Assembly: GCF_900096585.1 (NCBI RefSeq)
Contig: NZ_FMYH01000002.1
Location: 517,997 to 581,996, forward strand
Origin: Sanguibacter gelidistatuariae
GTDB taxonomy: Bacteria > Actinomycetota > Actinomycetes > Actinomycetales > Cellulomonadaceae
Length of the DNA: 64,000 bases
Reading direction: 5' to 3'
A model generated the notes under the pieces. It had not been told where the DNA came from. It saw only the letters and a program-made list of their open reading frames with translations, and searched no databases. Positions 32,702 through 41,174 of this stretch are shown in pieces; position 1 is the first letter of the stretch, and each line of letters starts with the position of its first letter. Position numbers and translations under genes: made by a program.

Positions 32702-33694
32702 ATGAGCGCACTGAAAGTTCTCTTCATCGGCGGCAGCGGAGTCATCAGCTCGGCGAGCGCGCAGCTCGCCGTCGAGCGGGGGATCGACCTGCACGTCCTC
32801 AACCGAGGGTCGAGCTCGCCCCGGCCGCTGCCCCCCGAGGCCACCGTCCACCACGCCGACGTGCGGGACGCCAAGGCCGTCCGGGAGGCGCTCGCCGGCC
32901 AGGACTTCGATGCGGTCGTCGACTTCGTCGCCTTCGACCCAGGTCACGTCCAGGCAGACATCGACCTATTCACGGGCCGGACCGGACAGTACGTCTTCAT
33001 CAGCTCCGCGTCGGCCTACCAGACGCCGCCCGCGCGGGTCCCGGTCGTGGAGTCGACGCCCCTGCGCAACCCGTTCTGGGAGTACTCCCGCAACAAGATC
33101 GCCTGCGAAGACCTGCTCGTGAATGCCTACCGCGACTATGGATTCCCGGCGACGATCGTGCGTCCCTCGCACACCTACGACCGCACCTCGGTTCCGATGG
33201 ACGGCGGCTGGACGTCCGTGGAGCGGATGCGCCAGGGCAAGGAGGTCGTCGTCCACGGGGACGGGACCTCGCTGTGGACGCTCACCCACCACGAAGACTT
33301 TGCCAAGGCCTTCGTCCCGCTGCTCGGCCACGCCCGCGCGGTCGGGGACGCCTTCCACATCACCTCCGACGACGCCCCGACGTGGAACCAGATCATCGCG
33401 ACGCTGGCGCACGCGGCCGGCGTCGAGGCGAAGATCGTGCACGTCCCCTCCGACGCGATCAACGCGGTCGACGCCGACTGGGGGGCGGGGCTGCTCGGCG
33501 ACAAGGCGCACTCGATGATCTTCGACAACTCCAAGGTGCGCTCCCTGGTTCCGGAGTTCCGCGCGACCATCCCCTTCGAGCAGGGTGCACGCGAGATCGT
33601 CGAGTGGCACGACGCCGACCCCTCGCGCCGCAGCGTCGACGCCCGCATGAACGGGCTCATGGACGACCTGGTGGCACGGTTCCGCGTGGCCTGA
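32702..33694 (+). CDS. NAD-dependent epimerase/dehydratase-like SDR protein
   Basis: A 330-residue extended SDR. The N-terminus VLFIGGSGVISSASAQLAV is an atypical nucleotide-binding loop. YVFISSASAYQTPP has the catalytic Ser, and FWEYSRNKIACEDLL supplies Tyr-x-x-x-Lys (YSRNK). VRPSHTYD and HHEDFAKAFV are family segments seen in sugar-nucleotide epimerases and in chloroplast CSP41-like proteins. The substrate is unknown. ATG at 32702 lies 9 bases behind a TATCGT -10 box; GTG at 32693 in frame would sit too close to the box. It is probably a single-gene transcript. Confidence 0.8.
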   Translation: MSALKVLFIGGSGVISSASAQLAVERGIDLHVLNRGSSSPRPLPPEATVHHADVRDAKAVREALAGQDFDAVVDFVAFDPGHVQADIDLFTGRTGQYVFISSASAYQTPPARVPVVESTPLRNPFWEYSRNKIACEDLLVNAYRDYGFPATIVRPSHTYDRTSVPMDGGWTSVERMRQGKEVVVHGDGTSLWTLTHHEDFAKAFVPLLGHARAVGDAFHITSDDAPTWNQIIATLAHAAGVEAKIVHVPSDAINAVDADWGAGLLGDKAHSMIFDNSKVRSLVPEFRATIPFEQGAREIVEWHDADPSRRSVDARMNGLMDDLVARFRVA

Positions 33695-33780
33695 GCACGG
33701 CCTCTTGGGGATCTCTTGACGTTATCTCCAGGTACTCTTGGGAATGGTTCACCATTGTGGTGACCCTTGAGGGAGCAACG

Positions 33781-33849
33781 ATGACCGCCAAGACTTCAGT
33801 TTTGTCCAGTCTGCAGTGCTCGTCCATGACCGAACGGGCGTACCGATGA
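33781..33849 (+). CDS. 22-residue leader peptide, translationally coupled
   Basis: A short ORF starting at ATG 33781 with GAGGGAG 5-6 bases upstream, the best ribosome site in the region. It encodes MTAKTSVLSSLQCSSMTER plus three residues. Its TGA stop overlaps the ATG of the next gene as ATGA (33846-33849), and that gene has only a weak ribosome site of its own. This layout suggests that translation of the short ORF delivers ribosomes to the downstream enzyme. No hairpin-based attenuator is obvious. I do not recognise the peptide. Confidence 0.6.
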   Translation: MTAKTSVLSSLQCSSMTERAYR

Positions 33850-35009
33850 CCGGGCCGCTGCTCTCCCTCGGAGTCATGGCCACCTCGCGCAAGCCCGATG
33901 AGCGGCGCCTCCCGATCCACCCGTCGCACCTGGAGCTGATCGACGAGGACCTGCGCGCGCGGATCATCCTGGAGAGCGGCTACGGGGCCGACTTTGGTTT
34001 CACCGACGCTCAGCTCACCCCGCTCGTGGGCAGGATCACCTCTCGCGCCGAGCTCCTCGCCGACGCCGACGTCGTCCTGCTGCCCAAGCCTCAGGCGAGC
34101 GACCTCGCCGACCTGCGCGAGGGGCAGGTCCTGTGGGGCTGGCCGCACTGCGTGCAGGACCGCGAGGTCACCCAGCTCGCGATCGACCGGCGGCTGACCT
34201 TGATCGCCTTCGAGGCGATGAACCACTGGGCCAGCGACGGCGGCTTCGGCCTGCACGTCTTCCACAAGAACAACGAGCTGGCCGGGTACTGCTCCGTCCT
34301 GCACGCGCTCCAGCTGTGCGGATCGACCGGCGACTACGGCCGGCGGCTCAGCGCCGTCGTCATCGGCTTCGGGGCGACCGCGCGCGGCGCGGTGACGGCG
34401 CTCAACGCGCACGGCATCCACGACGTCCAGGTGCTCACCAACCGCGGGGTCGCCGCCGTCGGCGCGCCGATCCACTCGGCCACGATCGTGCAGTTTGATC
34501 ACGACGACACCGCGCCCTATCTCAGCAACGTCATCACCGACCAGGGCAAGGTGTCGCTCGCGCCCTACCTCGCGGCCGTCGACATAGTGGTCAACTGCAC
34601 GCTTCAGGACCCCGAGGCGCCGCTGACCTACCTGCGCACCGAGGACCTGAAGGCGTTCCGCCCCGGAAGCCTGATCGTCGACGTCTCCTGCGACGAGGGG
34701 ATGGGCTTCGAGTGGGCGCGCCCCACGACCTTCGCGGAGCCCATGTTCACCGCGGGGGAGACGACCAACTACTACTGCGTGGACCACAGCCCGTCCTACC
34801 TGTGGAACTCCTCGACCTGGGAGATCAGCGAGGCGCTCCTGCCGTTCCTGCGGACCGTGCTGGAAGGCCCGGCCGCGTGGGAGGCGAACGAGACGATCCA
34901 CCGAGCGACCGAGATCCGGGACGGCCGCGTCCTCAATCCCGCGATCCTTTCCTTCCAGGGCAGGACCCGGGACTACCCCTACGCGCCGCTTGAGGGCTCG
35001 GGCGACTGA
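33846..35009 (+). CDS. N5-(carboxyethyl)ornithine synthase-like / alanine dehydrogenase-family enzyme
   Basis: A 387-residue protein of the alanine dehydrogenase / pyridine nucleotide transhydrogenase superfamily. The N-terminal half has PDERRLPIHPSHLELI and DVVLLPKPQ, and AFEAMNHW. The nucleotide-binding half has LSAVVIGFGATARGAVTAL. It resembles N5-(carboxyethyl)ornithine synthase, which reductively condenses ornithine with pyruvate using NADPH, more than true alanine dehydrogenase. The assignment is from memory of annotation patterns and is moderate. The start at 33846 overlaps the leader peptide stop. It converges on the flavoprotein gene 48 bases away. Confidence 0.7.
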   Translation: MTGPLLSLGVMATSRKPDERRLPIHPSHLELIDEDLRARIILESGYGADFGFTDAQLTPLVGRITSRAELLADADVVLLPKPQASDLADLREGQVLWGWPHCVQDREVTQLAIDRRLTLIAFEAMNHWASDGGFGLHVFHKNNELAGYCSVLHALQLCGSTGDYGRRLSAVVIGFGATARGAVTALNAHGIHDVQVLTNRGVAAVGAPIHSATIVQFDHDDTAPYLSNVITDQGKVSLAPYLAAVDIVVNCTLQDPEAPLTYLRTEDLKAFRPGSLIVDVSCDEGMGFEWARPTTFAEPMFTAGETTNYYCVDHSPSYLWNSSTWEISEALLPFLRTVLEGPAAWEANETIHRATEIRDGRVLNPAILSFQGRTRDYPYAPLEGSGD

Positions 35010-35057
35010 GCCGATCCGACGACGGTCGGCCGACCTCTCACGACCGGCGGATCGGCG

Positions 35058-36503
35058 TCAGTCGATCCCCGCGAAGAGCAGGGTGAAGCCCTCGGTCATG
35101 GTCGGGTGGATGATGATCGCGTCCCGCAGCGCCGTATAGGGCAGCCCGGCGGACATGACCATCTGGGCGCTCGTGAGCGACTCCGAGGCCTCGGCGCCCA
35201 TGAGCGTCACCCCGAGCAGCAGGTTCGTGTCAGCGTCGACGACGGCGCTCCACAACCCGGCGGTCGCGCGCAGGGTGTGCGCCCGGGGGATCTTCGCGAC
35301 CGGCATCCGTGCGACCTTGACGGTGTAGCCGGCAGCCTCGGCCTGCACCTGGCTCAGGCCGATCATGGCCAGCTCGGGATCGATGAACACCGCTGACGGG
35401 ATCACCCGCCCGGCCGTGGACACCGAGCCGCCCGCGAGATTCGCGCGAAGCACCCGGTAGTCGTCGTAGGACGCATGCGTGAACTGCGGCGTCCCGGCCA
35501 CATCGCCGGCCGCCCACGTCCCGGGCGCGGTCGTGCGCAAGAACTCGTCGGTCGCGACGAAGCCACGGTCGGTGACGTCCACCCCGGCAGACGGCAAGTC
35601 GAGGGTCGCCGTCGCGGGTGTCCGCCCGGTCGCCACAAGCAGCGCGTCAGCCGTGATCTGGGACCCATCGGCCAGATGGACGACGACGCCCTCACCGCCG
35701 GGCCAGTGCGCTCGGGCGACCGAGTGCGCGGGGGCGGACAGGCGCACGTCCACACCGTCGGCGCGCAGCGCGTCAGCCACGGCGTCGGAGACGGCCGGGT
35801 CGAGCCTGCTGAGCAGGTGCGGGCCGCGCTCGATGACGGTGACGCTCGAGCCGAAGACGGCGAACATCTGCGCGAGCTCGGTGCTGACGACCCCGCCGCC
35901 GAGCACCACGAGGCTGCGCGGGATCGTGCGCAGCTCGAGCAGGGTCTCGCTGGTCAGGTACGGGACGTCGGTGAGGCCGTCGAGGTCGGGGACGAGGGGG
36001 CGGGCGCCGGTGTTGATGACCACCTGCTCCCCGCGCAGCGTGCGCCGGGACCCGTCGTCGGCGGTGACTCGGACCGTGCGCGGGGCCACGAAGACGGCCT
36101 CCCCGATCACCAGATCCATGCCGCTGGCCAGGAAGAGCGACCGCTGGGAGGCGACCATCTCGCCGACCACGCCCTCCTTGTGCGCCCGCAGCAGGTCGAT
36201 GTCCACGGCGACGTCCCCGGCCAACGGGTCCCCGGGCAGCTGCCCGACGACGAAGCCCAGCTCACGCGCGCGGCGCGCCATCCGCAGCGCGCGGGCGCTC
36301 GTGACGAGCGTCTTGGTCGGGATGCACGCGACGTTGATGCACGTGCCACCGATCCACCCGCGCTCGATCATCGCGACCCGGCGACCGGCGTTGGCCCACT
36401 CCATCGCGAGCGTCTTGCCGGCCTTCCCGCCGCCGACGACGAGGAGCTCGATGTCTTCGATCGCGGGGTCGGACAGGGCGGTGGGAGGGGGCTGCTGGCT
36501 CAT
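35058..36503 (-). CDS. FAD-dependent pyridine nucleotide-disulfide oxidoreductase
   Basis: A 481-residue flavoprotein of the class I disulfide reductase family. FAD binding is LLVVGGGKAGKTLAMEWA, the redox pair is in GGTCINVACIPTKT (Cys-x4-Cys), the NAD(P)H loop is LVVLGGGVVSTELAQ, and AAGDVAG is the second FAD motif. The catalytic C-terminal HPTMTEG has the His-Glu pair. It is related to dihydrolipoamide and mercuric reductases, but no MerR, HMA domain or dehydrogenase-complex genes are near, so the disulfide substrate is unknown. ATG at 36503 (MSQQPPP) is chosen because a longer frame would run into the HxlR gene. Confidence 0.83.
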   Translation of the reverse strand: MSQQPPPTALSDPAIEDIELLVVGGGKAGKTLAMEWANAGRRVAMIERGWIGGTCINVACIPTKTLVTSARALRMARRARELGFVVGQLPGDPLAGDVAVDIDLLRAHKEGVVGEMVASQRSLFLASGMDLVIGEAVFVAPRTVRVTADDGSRRTLRGEQVVINTGARPLVPDLDGLTDVPYLTSETLLELRTIPRSLVVLGGGVVSTELAQMFAVFGSSVTVIERGPHLLSRLDPAVSDAVADALRADGVDVRLSAPAHSVARAHWPGGEGVVVHLADGSQITADALLVATGRTPATATLDLPSAGVDVTDRGFVATDEFLRTTAPGTWAAGDVAGTPQFTHASYDDYRVLRANLAGGSVSTAGRVIPSAVFIDPELAMIGLSQVQAEAAGYTVKVARMPVAKIPRAHTLRATAGLWSAVVDADTNLLLGVTLMGAEASESLTSAQMVMSAGLPYTALRDAIIIHPTMTEGFTLLFAGID

Positions 36504-36576
36504 CAGGCCATCGGACCACGGGCCCGGGAGGGCCGCCACCGGGATCGTGCCGCAGGCCCGGTGCCGGCGCACTGAC

Positions 36577-36993
36577 TCAGGAGGCGGACAGGCCGCGGGT
36601 GTCGTAGGCCGCACGGGCCTCGACCACCTCGGGAACCGACTCCTCGACGACGGTGATGAGGGCGAGCAGCCGGTCGGCGACCCGGGTCCCGAGCGGGGTG
36701 AGGGAGTACTCCACGTTCGGGGGGATGGTCTCGCGGACCGTGCGCAGCACGAGCCCGTCGCGCTCGAGTGCCTGCAGGGTCTGGGCGAGCATCTTCTCGC
36801 TCACCCCGTCGACGCGCCGTCGCAGGGCATTGAAGCGGATCGATCCCTCGCGCAGCGCGGCCAGGGACAGCACCCCCCACTTCCCGGCGACCGTCTCAAG
36901 GGTCCGGCGTGAATCGCAGCCGCGCTGGAAGACGTCCGGGACAAGGGTGTCGAAGGCGTCGAGCTCGGTGGGCGGGGCTGTCGTCGTGGGCAC
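36577..36993 (-). CDS. HxlR/DUF24 family transcriptional regulator
   Basis: A 138-residue winged-helix regulator. CDSRRTLETVAGKWGVLSLAALREGSIRFNALRRRVDGVSEKMLAQTL is the classical HxlR HTH with a conserved N-terminal Cys (Cys26) that senses electrophiles or oxidation in many members. It diverges from an NmrA-like oxidoreductase gene, and the palindrome CACTAACT-AAA-AGTTAGTG lies between them. GTG at 36993 is the start. The flavoprotein gene follows 73 bases downstream on the same strand and may be in the same regulon. A role in responding to quinones or aldehydes is plausible. Confidence 0.87.
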   Translation of the reverse strand: MPTTTAPPTELDAFDTLVPDVFQRGCDSRRTLETVAGKWGVLSLAALREGSIRFNALRRRVDGVSEKMLAQTLQALERDGLVLRTVRETIPPNVEYSLTPLGTRVADRLLALITVVEESVPEVVEARAAYDTRGLSAS

Positions 36994-37045
36994 ACCTCAT
37001 CATAGCGGCAGTGCTCGCCCAAGGGTAGTGCCTGCCAAATGGTTG

Positions 37046-37064
37046 CACTAACTAAAAGTTAGTG
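37046..37064. promoter_or_regulatory. HxlR operator palindrome
   Basis: A perfect 8-3-8 inverted repeat CACTAACT-AAA-AGTTAGTG in an otherwise GC-rich spacer between the divergent HxlR and NmrA-like genes. It fits the AT-rich palindromes bound by HxlR-type dimers. It lies 52 bases from the hxlR start and 62 bases from the oxidoreductase start. Confidence 0.75.
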
Positions 37065-37126
37065 TGATGCTGGAGGGGTTCCGTACTTCGCCCTTCTGCA
37101 AGGCCAACCTCTCAAGGAGTCTCACC

Positions 37127-37996
37127 ATGATTGCTGTCACCGGAGCCACCGGCCACCTCGGCCGCTTGGTCGTCGACGCGCTGCTCGCCCGTGGGGTCGC
37201 ACCCGAGCAGATCGTCGCTGCGGTGCGTACTCCCGCGCGAGCCAGCGACCTCGCCGCGCTCGGCGTGGCCGTCCGTGAGGCGGACTACTCACGCCCCGAG
37301 ACCCTCGTGCCGGCCCTCGAGGGGGTCAAGACCCTTCTGCTCGTCTCCTCCTCCGAGGTGGGCCGGCGCGCCGCGCAGCACGCCAACGTCATCGACGCGG
37401 CCAAGGCCGCCGGTGTCGAGCGCATCGTCTACACGAGCGCACCCCACGCCGACACCTCGACGCTGATCCTGGCCCCCGAGCACAAGGCGACCGAGGAGCT
37501 GCTCACAGCCTCCGGACTCGCCACGACGATCCTGCGCAACAACTGGTACACCGAGAACTACGCCCCCGCGCTCGAGCAGGCGCGCGAGAGCGGGGTGATC
37601 TCCGCGAGCGTGGGCGAGGGCCGGGTGGCGAGCGCAACCCGCAAGGACTTCGCCGAAGCGGCCGCGGTCGTCCTGATCCGCGACGACCAGGCCGGCAAGG
37701 TCTACGAGCTCACCGGTGACCTGGCCTGGACCCACGAGGAGCTCGCCCGCGCCGCCTCCGAGATCCTTGGCCGCGAGGTCACGTACAGGTCGCTCACCTC
37801 CGCCGAGCACGCGGCGGCGCTGGCCGCCGCGGGTCTCGACGAGGGCACAGCCGGGTTCCTCGTCGCGCTCGACGCCAACATCCGCGAGGGCCTGCTCGGG
37901 GAGGTCACGAACGACCTGACCGACCTGCTGGGACGCCCGACGACGCCGCTCACCGAGGGCCTGGCTGCGGCGCTCGAGGCCACCTCTGCGAGCTGA
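37127..37996 (+). CDS. NmrA-like NAD(P)H-binding oxidoreductase (QorB/quinone-reductase type)
   Basis: A 289-residue atypical SDR. MIAVTGATGHLGRLVVDALL is the NAD(P)H-binding loop at the very start. Next come RTPARASDLAALGVAVREADYS, LLLVSSSEVGRR, and the substrate-side ILRNNWYTENY, which is characteristic of QOR2/YtfG-type NADPH:quinone reductases. ATG at 37127 has AAGGAG 8 bases upstream. The divergent HxlR gene and the palindrome between suggest inducible control by quinones or similar electrophiles. It converges on the UspA gene. Confidence 0.83.
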   Translation: MIAVTGATGHLGRLVVDALLARGVAPEQIVAAVRTPARASDLAALGVAVREADYSRPETLVPALEGVKTLLLVSSSEVGRRAAQHANVIDAAKAAGVERIVYTSAPHADTSTLILAPEHKATEELLTASGLATTILRNNWYTENYAPALEQARESGVISASVGEGRVASATRKDFAEAAAVVLIRDDQAGKVYELTGDLAWTHEELARAASEILGREVTYRSLTSAEHAAALAAAGLDEGTAGFLVALDANIREGLLGEVTNDLTDLLGRPTTPLTEGLAAALEATSAS

Positions 37997-38017
37997 TCCG
38001 CGAACGCTCGCGACCGG

Positions 38018-38398
38018 CTAGACGGCCGCCTTGATCACGAGAACCGGGACAGCGGCGTCGAGCAGGACGCGCTGGGTGGTGCTGCCGAGCAGGAACTTCC
38101 CGACCGGGGAGCGCTTGCGTGAGCCGATGACGATGGCCTCGGCCTCGGAACGCTCGGCATGGTCGAGGATGGCGTCCGCGACGTCGATCTTGTCGCTGCG
38201 GAACGCGATCTCCACGACCGCTCCCGCGTCGGCGGTCTCGACGAGATCGGTGAGGTGCGCGGGGACGGGGGAGGTCTCGGGCTGCGGGGTCAGGACGAGC
38301 ACCGTGAGGGTCGTGGCGCGGCGTCGGGCCTCCTCGACGGCGGCCCTGAAGGCGGCCTCGCCCTGGGGAGATTCGTTGTAAGCCACGAGAACCGTCAT
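38018..38398 (-). CDS. universal stress protein (UspA family)
   Basis: A 126-residue single Usp domain. It begins MTVLVAYNESPQGEAAF and ends with AIVIGSRKRSPVGKFLLGSTTQRVLLDAAVPVLVIK. The GSRKRSPVGKFLLGS segment matches the ATP-binding G-x2-G-x9-G-S/T pattern only partly, with Ser in place of one Gly. The role is stress adaptation and the client is unknown. ATG at 38398 is chosen because the Usp fold starts there; the frame is open further upstream without homology. It converges on the NmrA-like gene. Confidence 0.83.
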   Translation of the reverse strand: MTVLVAYNESPQGEAAFRAAVEEARRRATTLTVLVLTPQPETSPVPAHLTDLVETADAGAVVEIAFRSDKIDVADAILDHAERSEAEAIVIGSRKRSPVGKFLLGSTTQRVLLDAAVPVLVIKAAV

Positions 38399-38526
38399 GA
38401 TGCCCTGCTCCCTGCCTGATCCGGGTGTGTGGGCGATGGCCCGCGCGCTGGTCCATAGCCTAGAGCCAATGTCCGGCATCGGGGGCCTGGAGACGTCGTG
38501 CCGTCGGCGTGTCCCTCACCGGCTCG

Positions 38527-39306
38527 TCACCAGCTCGTGACCAGCGCAGCGGGCAGGGTGACGCCGGGGGGCAGCAGTGCGGGGAGCTCGGACGCGATGA
38601 TCCGCGTGAGCTCGGTGCGCCGTGGTGGGGTCATGCGGTCCGAGGGAGCGGTGATGCTCACCGCGGCGACCGGGGCGCCGTCGCGCAGCATCGGGACGGC
38701 CAGGCAGCTGATGCCGGCCTCGTTCTCCTCGGTCTCGGTCGCGTAGCCGTTCGTCTGGGCCACGGACAGGATTTCGGCTAGCCGGTCGGTGGGCAGGTGC
38801 CTGCCGGCGTACCAGGCGAGCGTCGCCGGGTCGATGTGGCGCTGGGAGAGGATCGCGCGCCCCAGCGCTGTGGTCGCGGCCGGCTGGCGCCGACCGACCG
38901 CGGACCACACCCGGACCGGGCGGGCCGGCTCGACCTTGTCGAGGTAGAGGATCTCGGCCCCCGAGAGCACCCCGAGGTGGACCAGCTCATCGGCCTGTGC
39001 GCACAGCGTGACGAGCGCGTTCTGCAGCAGGCGGGGGAGGTTCTCGTCGGAGAAGAAGGCCAAGGAGAGCGCGGCGGCGGCGGCGCCGAGCACGTAGTTG
39101 CCGGTCACTGGGTCCTGGTCGACGAATCCGCGGAAGCGTAGGGCCGCGAGGGTGCGGTGCAGGGAGGTCTTGTTGAGCCCGAGGGATTCCGCGAGCTGGG
39201 CGAGCGCCAGGCCGCCAGCCCCGGCCGCGCTGAGCTCCTGGAGCGCGAGCAGTGCTTTGTCCACGCTGCCCATGGGGGAGGCGCCGTCGGTTGCGGAGGT
39301 GTCCAT
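38527..39306 (-). CDS. IclR family transcriptional regulator
   Basis: A 259-residue regulator. Residues 12-65 are the winged helix (SVDKALLALQELSA ... LAQLAESLGLNKTSLHRTLAALRFRGFVDQD). The rest is the IclR effector domain (LGVLSGAEILYLDKVEPARPVR ... TTALGRAILS ... ENEAGISCLAVPML). It diverges from the KDPG aldolase / PfkB kinase pair across 83 bases, so it probably controls that sugar-acid catabolic unit, with KDPG, KDG or a hexuronate derivative as likely effector. ATG at 39306. An inverted TTTCGT / ACGAAA pair in the spacer is a candidate site. Confidence 0.88.
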   Translation of the reverse strand: MDTSATDGASPMGSVDKALLALQELSAAGAGGLALAQLAESLGLNKTSLHRTLAALRFRGFVDQDPVTGNYVLGAAAAALSLAFFSDENLPRLLQNALVTLCAQADELVHLGVLSGAEILYLDKVEPARPVRVWSAVGRRQPAATTALGRAILSQRHIDPATLAWYAGRHLPTDRLAEILSVAQTNGYATETEENEAGISCLAVPMLRDGAPVAAVSITAPSDRMTPPRRTELTRIIASELPALLPPGVTLPAALVTSW

Positions 39307-39330
39307 CGCGGAAGTCCTTTGCTATGGTGA

Positions 39331-39366
39331 TTTCGTAACCAGCAACGTGCGTTCACTATAACGAAA
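39331..39366. promoter_or_regulatory. IclR / aldolase divergent control region
   Basis: TTTCGT (39331-39336) and ACGAAA (39361-39366) form an inverted pair with a 24-base gap. A -10-like TATAAC (39357-39362) for the aldolase gene overlaps the right half. It is a plausible IclR binding region. Confidence 0.45.
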
Positions 39367-39389
39367 CTCTAGCAGAGATGCAGGCGGTC

Positions 39390-40046
39390 ATGTCAACCGA
39401 GAACCAGATCATCGACGCCCTGGCCGAGGCCCGGATCGTCCCCGTCGTCGTCATCGACAACCCCGACCACGCCGTCCCGCTCGGCAAGGCGCTGCTCGAC
39501 GGCGGGCTCCGAGTCATCGAGGTCACCTACCGCACCGCGGGCGCGCAGGCCGCGCTCACCGCGCTCAAGGAACTTCCCGAGCTCATTGTCGGAGCTGGCA
39601 CCGTCGTGCGGCCAGACCAGGTCGACTCGGCTGTTGCCGCCGGCGCGCAGTTCCTTGTCTCTCCGGGCCTCAGCGTCGAGGTCGTCCAGCGCGCCCAGGC
39701 CGCCGGGATCCCGATCCTGCCGGGCGTGGCCACGCCGTCGGACATCATGACTGCGCTGTCCCTGGGACTGTCAGTGGTGAAGTTCTTCCCCGCGGCGACG
39801 CTCGGCGGACCGTCGGCGATCAAGGCCTTCTCGGCGCCCTTCCCGGGGCTGCGGTTCGTCCCGACCGGCGGCATCAGCGCCGCGAGCGTCGGCGACTACC
39901 TCGCCGTCCCGGCCGTGCTGGCCGCCGGAGGGTCCTGGATGGTCGACCGCGCCCTCATCGAGGCCGAGGACTGGGCCGAGATCACCCGCCGCACGGCCGA
40001 GGCGGTCGCGCTCGCGGCCCCCGCCCCCGCAACGATCGGAGCTTGA
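39390..40046 (+). CDS. eda: 2-keto-3-deoxy-6-phosphogluconate (KDPG) aldolase / KHG aldolase
   Basis: A 218-residue class I aldolase of the Eda family. ARIVPVVVI.NPDHA opens the TIM barrel, VIEVTYRT carries the catalytic Glu, VVKFFPA carries the Schiff-base Lys, and FVPTGGIS binds phosphate. It cleaves KDPG to pyruvate and glyceraldehyde 3-phosphate at the end of the Entner-Doudoroff and hexuronate pathways. ATG at 39390 (MSTENQ) has GGCGG just upstream; ATG at 39378 is an in-frame alternative. The kinase gene starts one base after its stop, so the two form an operon. Confidence 0.92.
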   Translation: MSTENQIIDALAEARIVPVVVIDNPDHAVPLGKALLDGGLRVIEVTYRTAGAQAALTALKELPELIVGAGTVVRPDQVDSAVAAGAQFLVSPGLSVEVVQRAQAAGIPILPGVATPSDIMTALSLGLSVVKFFPAATLGGPSAIKAFSAPFPGLRFVPTGGISAASVGDYLAVPAVLAAGGSWMVDRALIEAEDWAEITRRTAEAVALAAPAPATIGA

Positions 40047-40047
40047 T

Positions 40048-41160
40048 ATGACCACCTCCCACGCGATCGAGGTCAAGCCGGCCGCCGACTGCGACTTCGA
40101 CGTCGTCTCCCTCGGCGAGGTCATGCTCCGCCTCGACCCGGGCGAGCGCCGGATCAAGACCGCGCGCACCTTCGACGCATGGGAGGGCGGCGGGGAGTAC
40201 AACGTCGCCCGCGGCCTGCGGCGCTGCTTCGGCCTGCGCGGCGCGATCGTCACGGCCCTCGCCGACAACGAGATCGGGCGGCTCGTCGAAGACTTCATCC
40301 TCACCGGTGGCCTGGACACGAGCTACATCCAGTGGGCCGAGTACGACGGGATCGGGCGCACCGTGCGCAACGGCCTCAACTTCACCGAGCGCGGCTTCGG
40401 GGTGCGCGGGGCGGTCGGTGTCTCCGACCGCGGCAATACCGCGATCGCCCAGATGCAGCCCGGCGACGTCGACTGGGACGACCTCTTCGGCCGGCGCGGG
40501 GTGCGTTGGCTGCACACCGGCGGGATCTTCGCGGCGCTCTCGGAGTCGGCGGCCGACGTCGCCGAGGCGGCCATGACGTCGGCCCGCAAGCACGGCACGG
40601 TCGTGTCCTACGACCTCAACTTCCGCCCCTCGCTGTGGAAGGGGATCGGCGGCTCGGCCCGCGCGCAGGAGGTCAACCAGCGCCTCGCCCGCTACGTCGA
40701 CGTGATGATCGGCAACGAGGAGGACTTCACCGCGAGCCTCGGCTTCACGATCGAGGGCGTCGACGAGAACCTCACCGACCTCAACACCGGTGCCTTCCGG
40801 GCGATGATCGAGACCGCGGCGGCGGCCTACCCGAACTTCCAGGTCATCGCCACGACCATGCGCGGGGTGCACTCGGCCTCTGATAACGACTGGGGCGCGA
40901 TCGCCTGGAGCCGCACGCAGGGCTTCGCTGAGGCGACCCACCGGGCGAACCTGGAGATCCTCGACCGGGTCGGCGGCGGTGACTCCTTCGCCTCGGGCCT
41001 GGCCTACGGCCTCATGGAGATCGGCGACATCGCCTCGGCCGTCGAGTACGGCGCCGCGCATGGCGCGATCGCGATGACCACCCCGGGCGATACGTCGACC
41101 GCGAGCCTCGCCGAGGTCGCCAAGCTCGCCGGCGGAGGCAGCGCCCGAGTCCAGCGCTGA
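40048..41160 (+). CDS. kdgK: PfkB family sugar kinase, probable 2-keto-3-deoxygluconate kinase
   Basis: A 370-residue ribokinase-family kinase. It has DVVSLGEVMLRLDPG at the N-terminus, the substrate segment WEGGGEYNVARGL, SYDLNFRPSLWK, and the C-terminal PfkB signature with the catalytic base in RVGGGDSFASGL. Pairing with KDPG aldolase points to 2-keto-3-deoxygluconate as substrate, giving KDPG for the aldolase. No dehydratase or transporter gene is in the window, so the entry sugar acid is unknown. The stop is followed 14 bases later by a long hairpin and TTTTT, a likely transcript end. Confidence 0.87.
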   Translation: MTTSHAIEVKPAADCDFDVVSLGEVMLRLDPGERRIKTARTFDAWEGGGEYNVARGLRRCFGLRGAIVTALADNEIGRLVEDFILTGGLDTSYIQWAEYDGIGRTVRNGLNFTERGFGVRGAVGVSDRGNTAIAQMQPGDVDWDDLFGRRGVRWLHTGGIFAALSESAADVAEAAMTSARKHGTVVSYDLNFRPSLWKGIGGSARAQEVNQRLARYVDVMIGNEEDFTASLGFTIEGVDENLTDLNTGAFRAMIETAAAAYPNFQVIATTMRGVHSASDNDWGAIAWSRTQGFAEATHRANLEILDRVGGGDSFASGLAYGLMEIGDIASAVEYGAAHGAIAMTTPGDTSTASLAEVAKLAGGGSARVQR

Positions 41161-41174
41161 CCCACCCCCACCCG

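Noticed and set aside
35058-36503. Mercuric reductase
   Set aside because: The flavoprotein has the Cys pair and HPT motif shared by the whole family, but no heavy-metal domain, no C-terminal Cys pair and no mer genes nearby.
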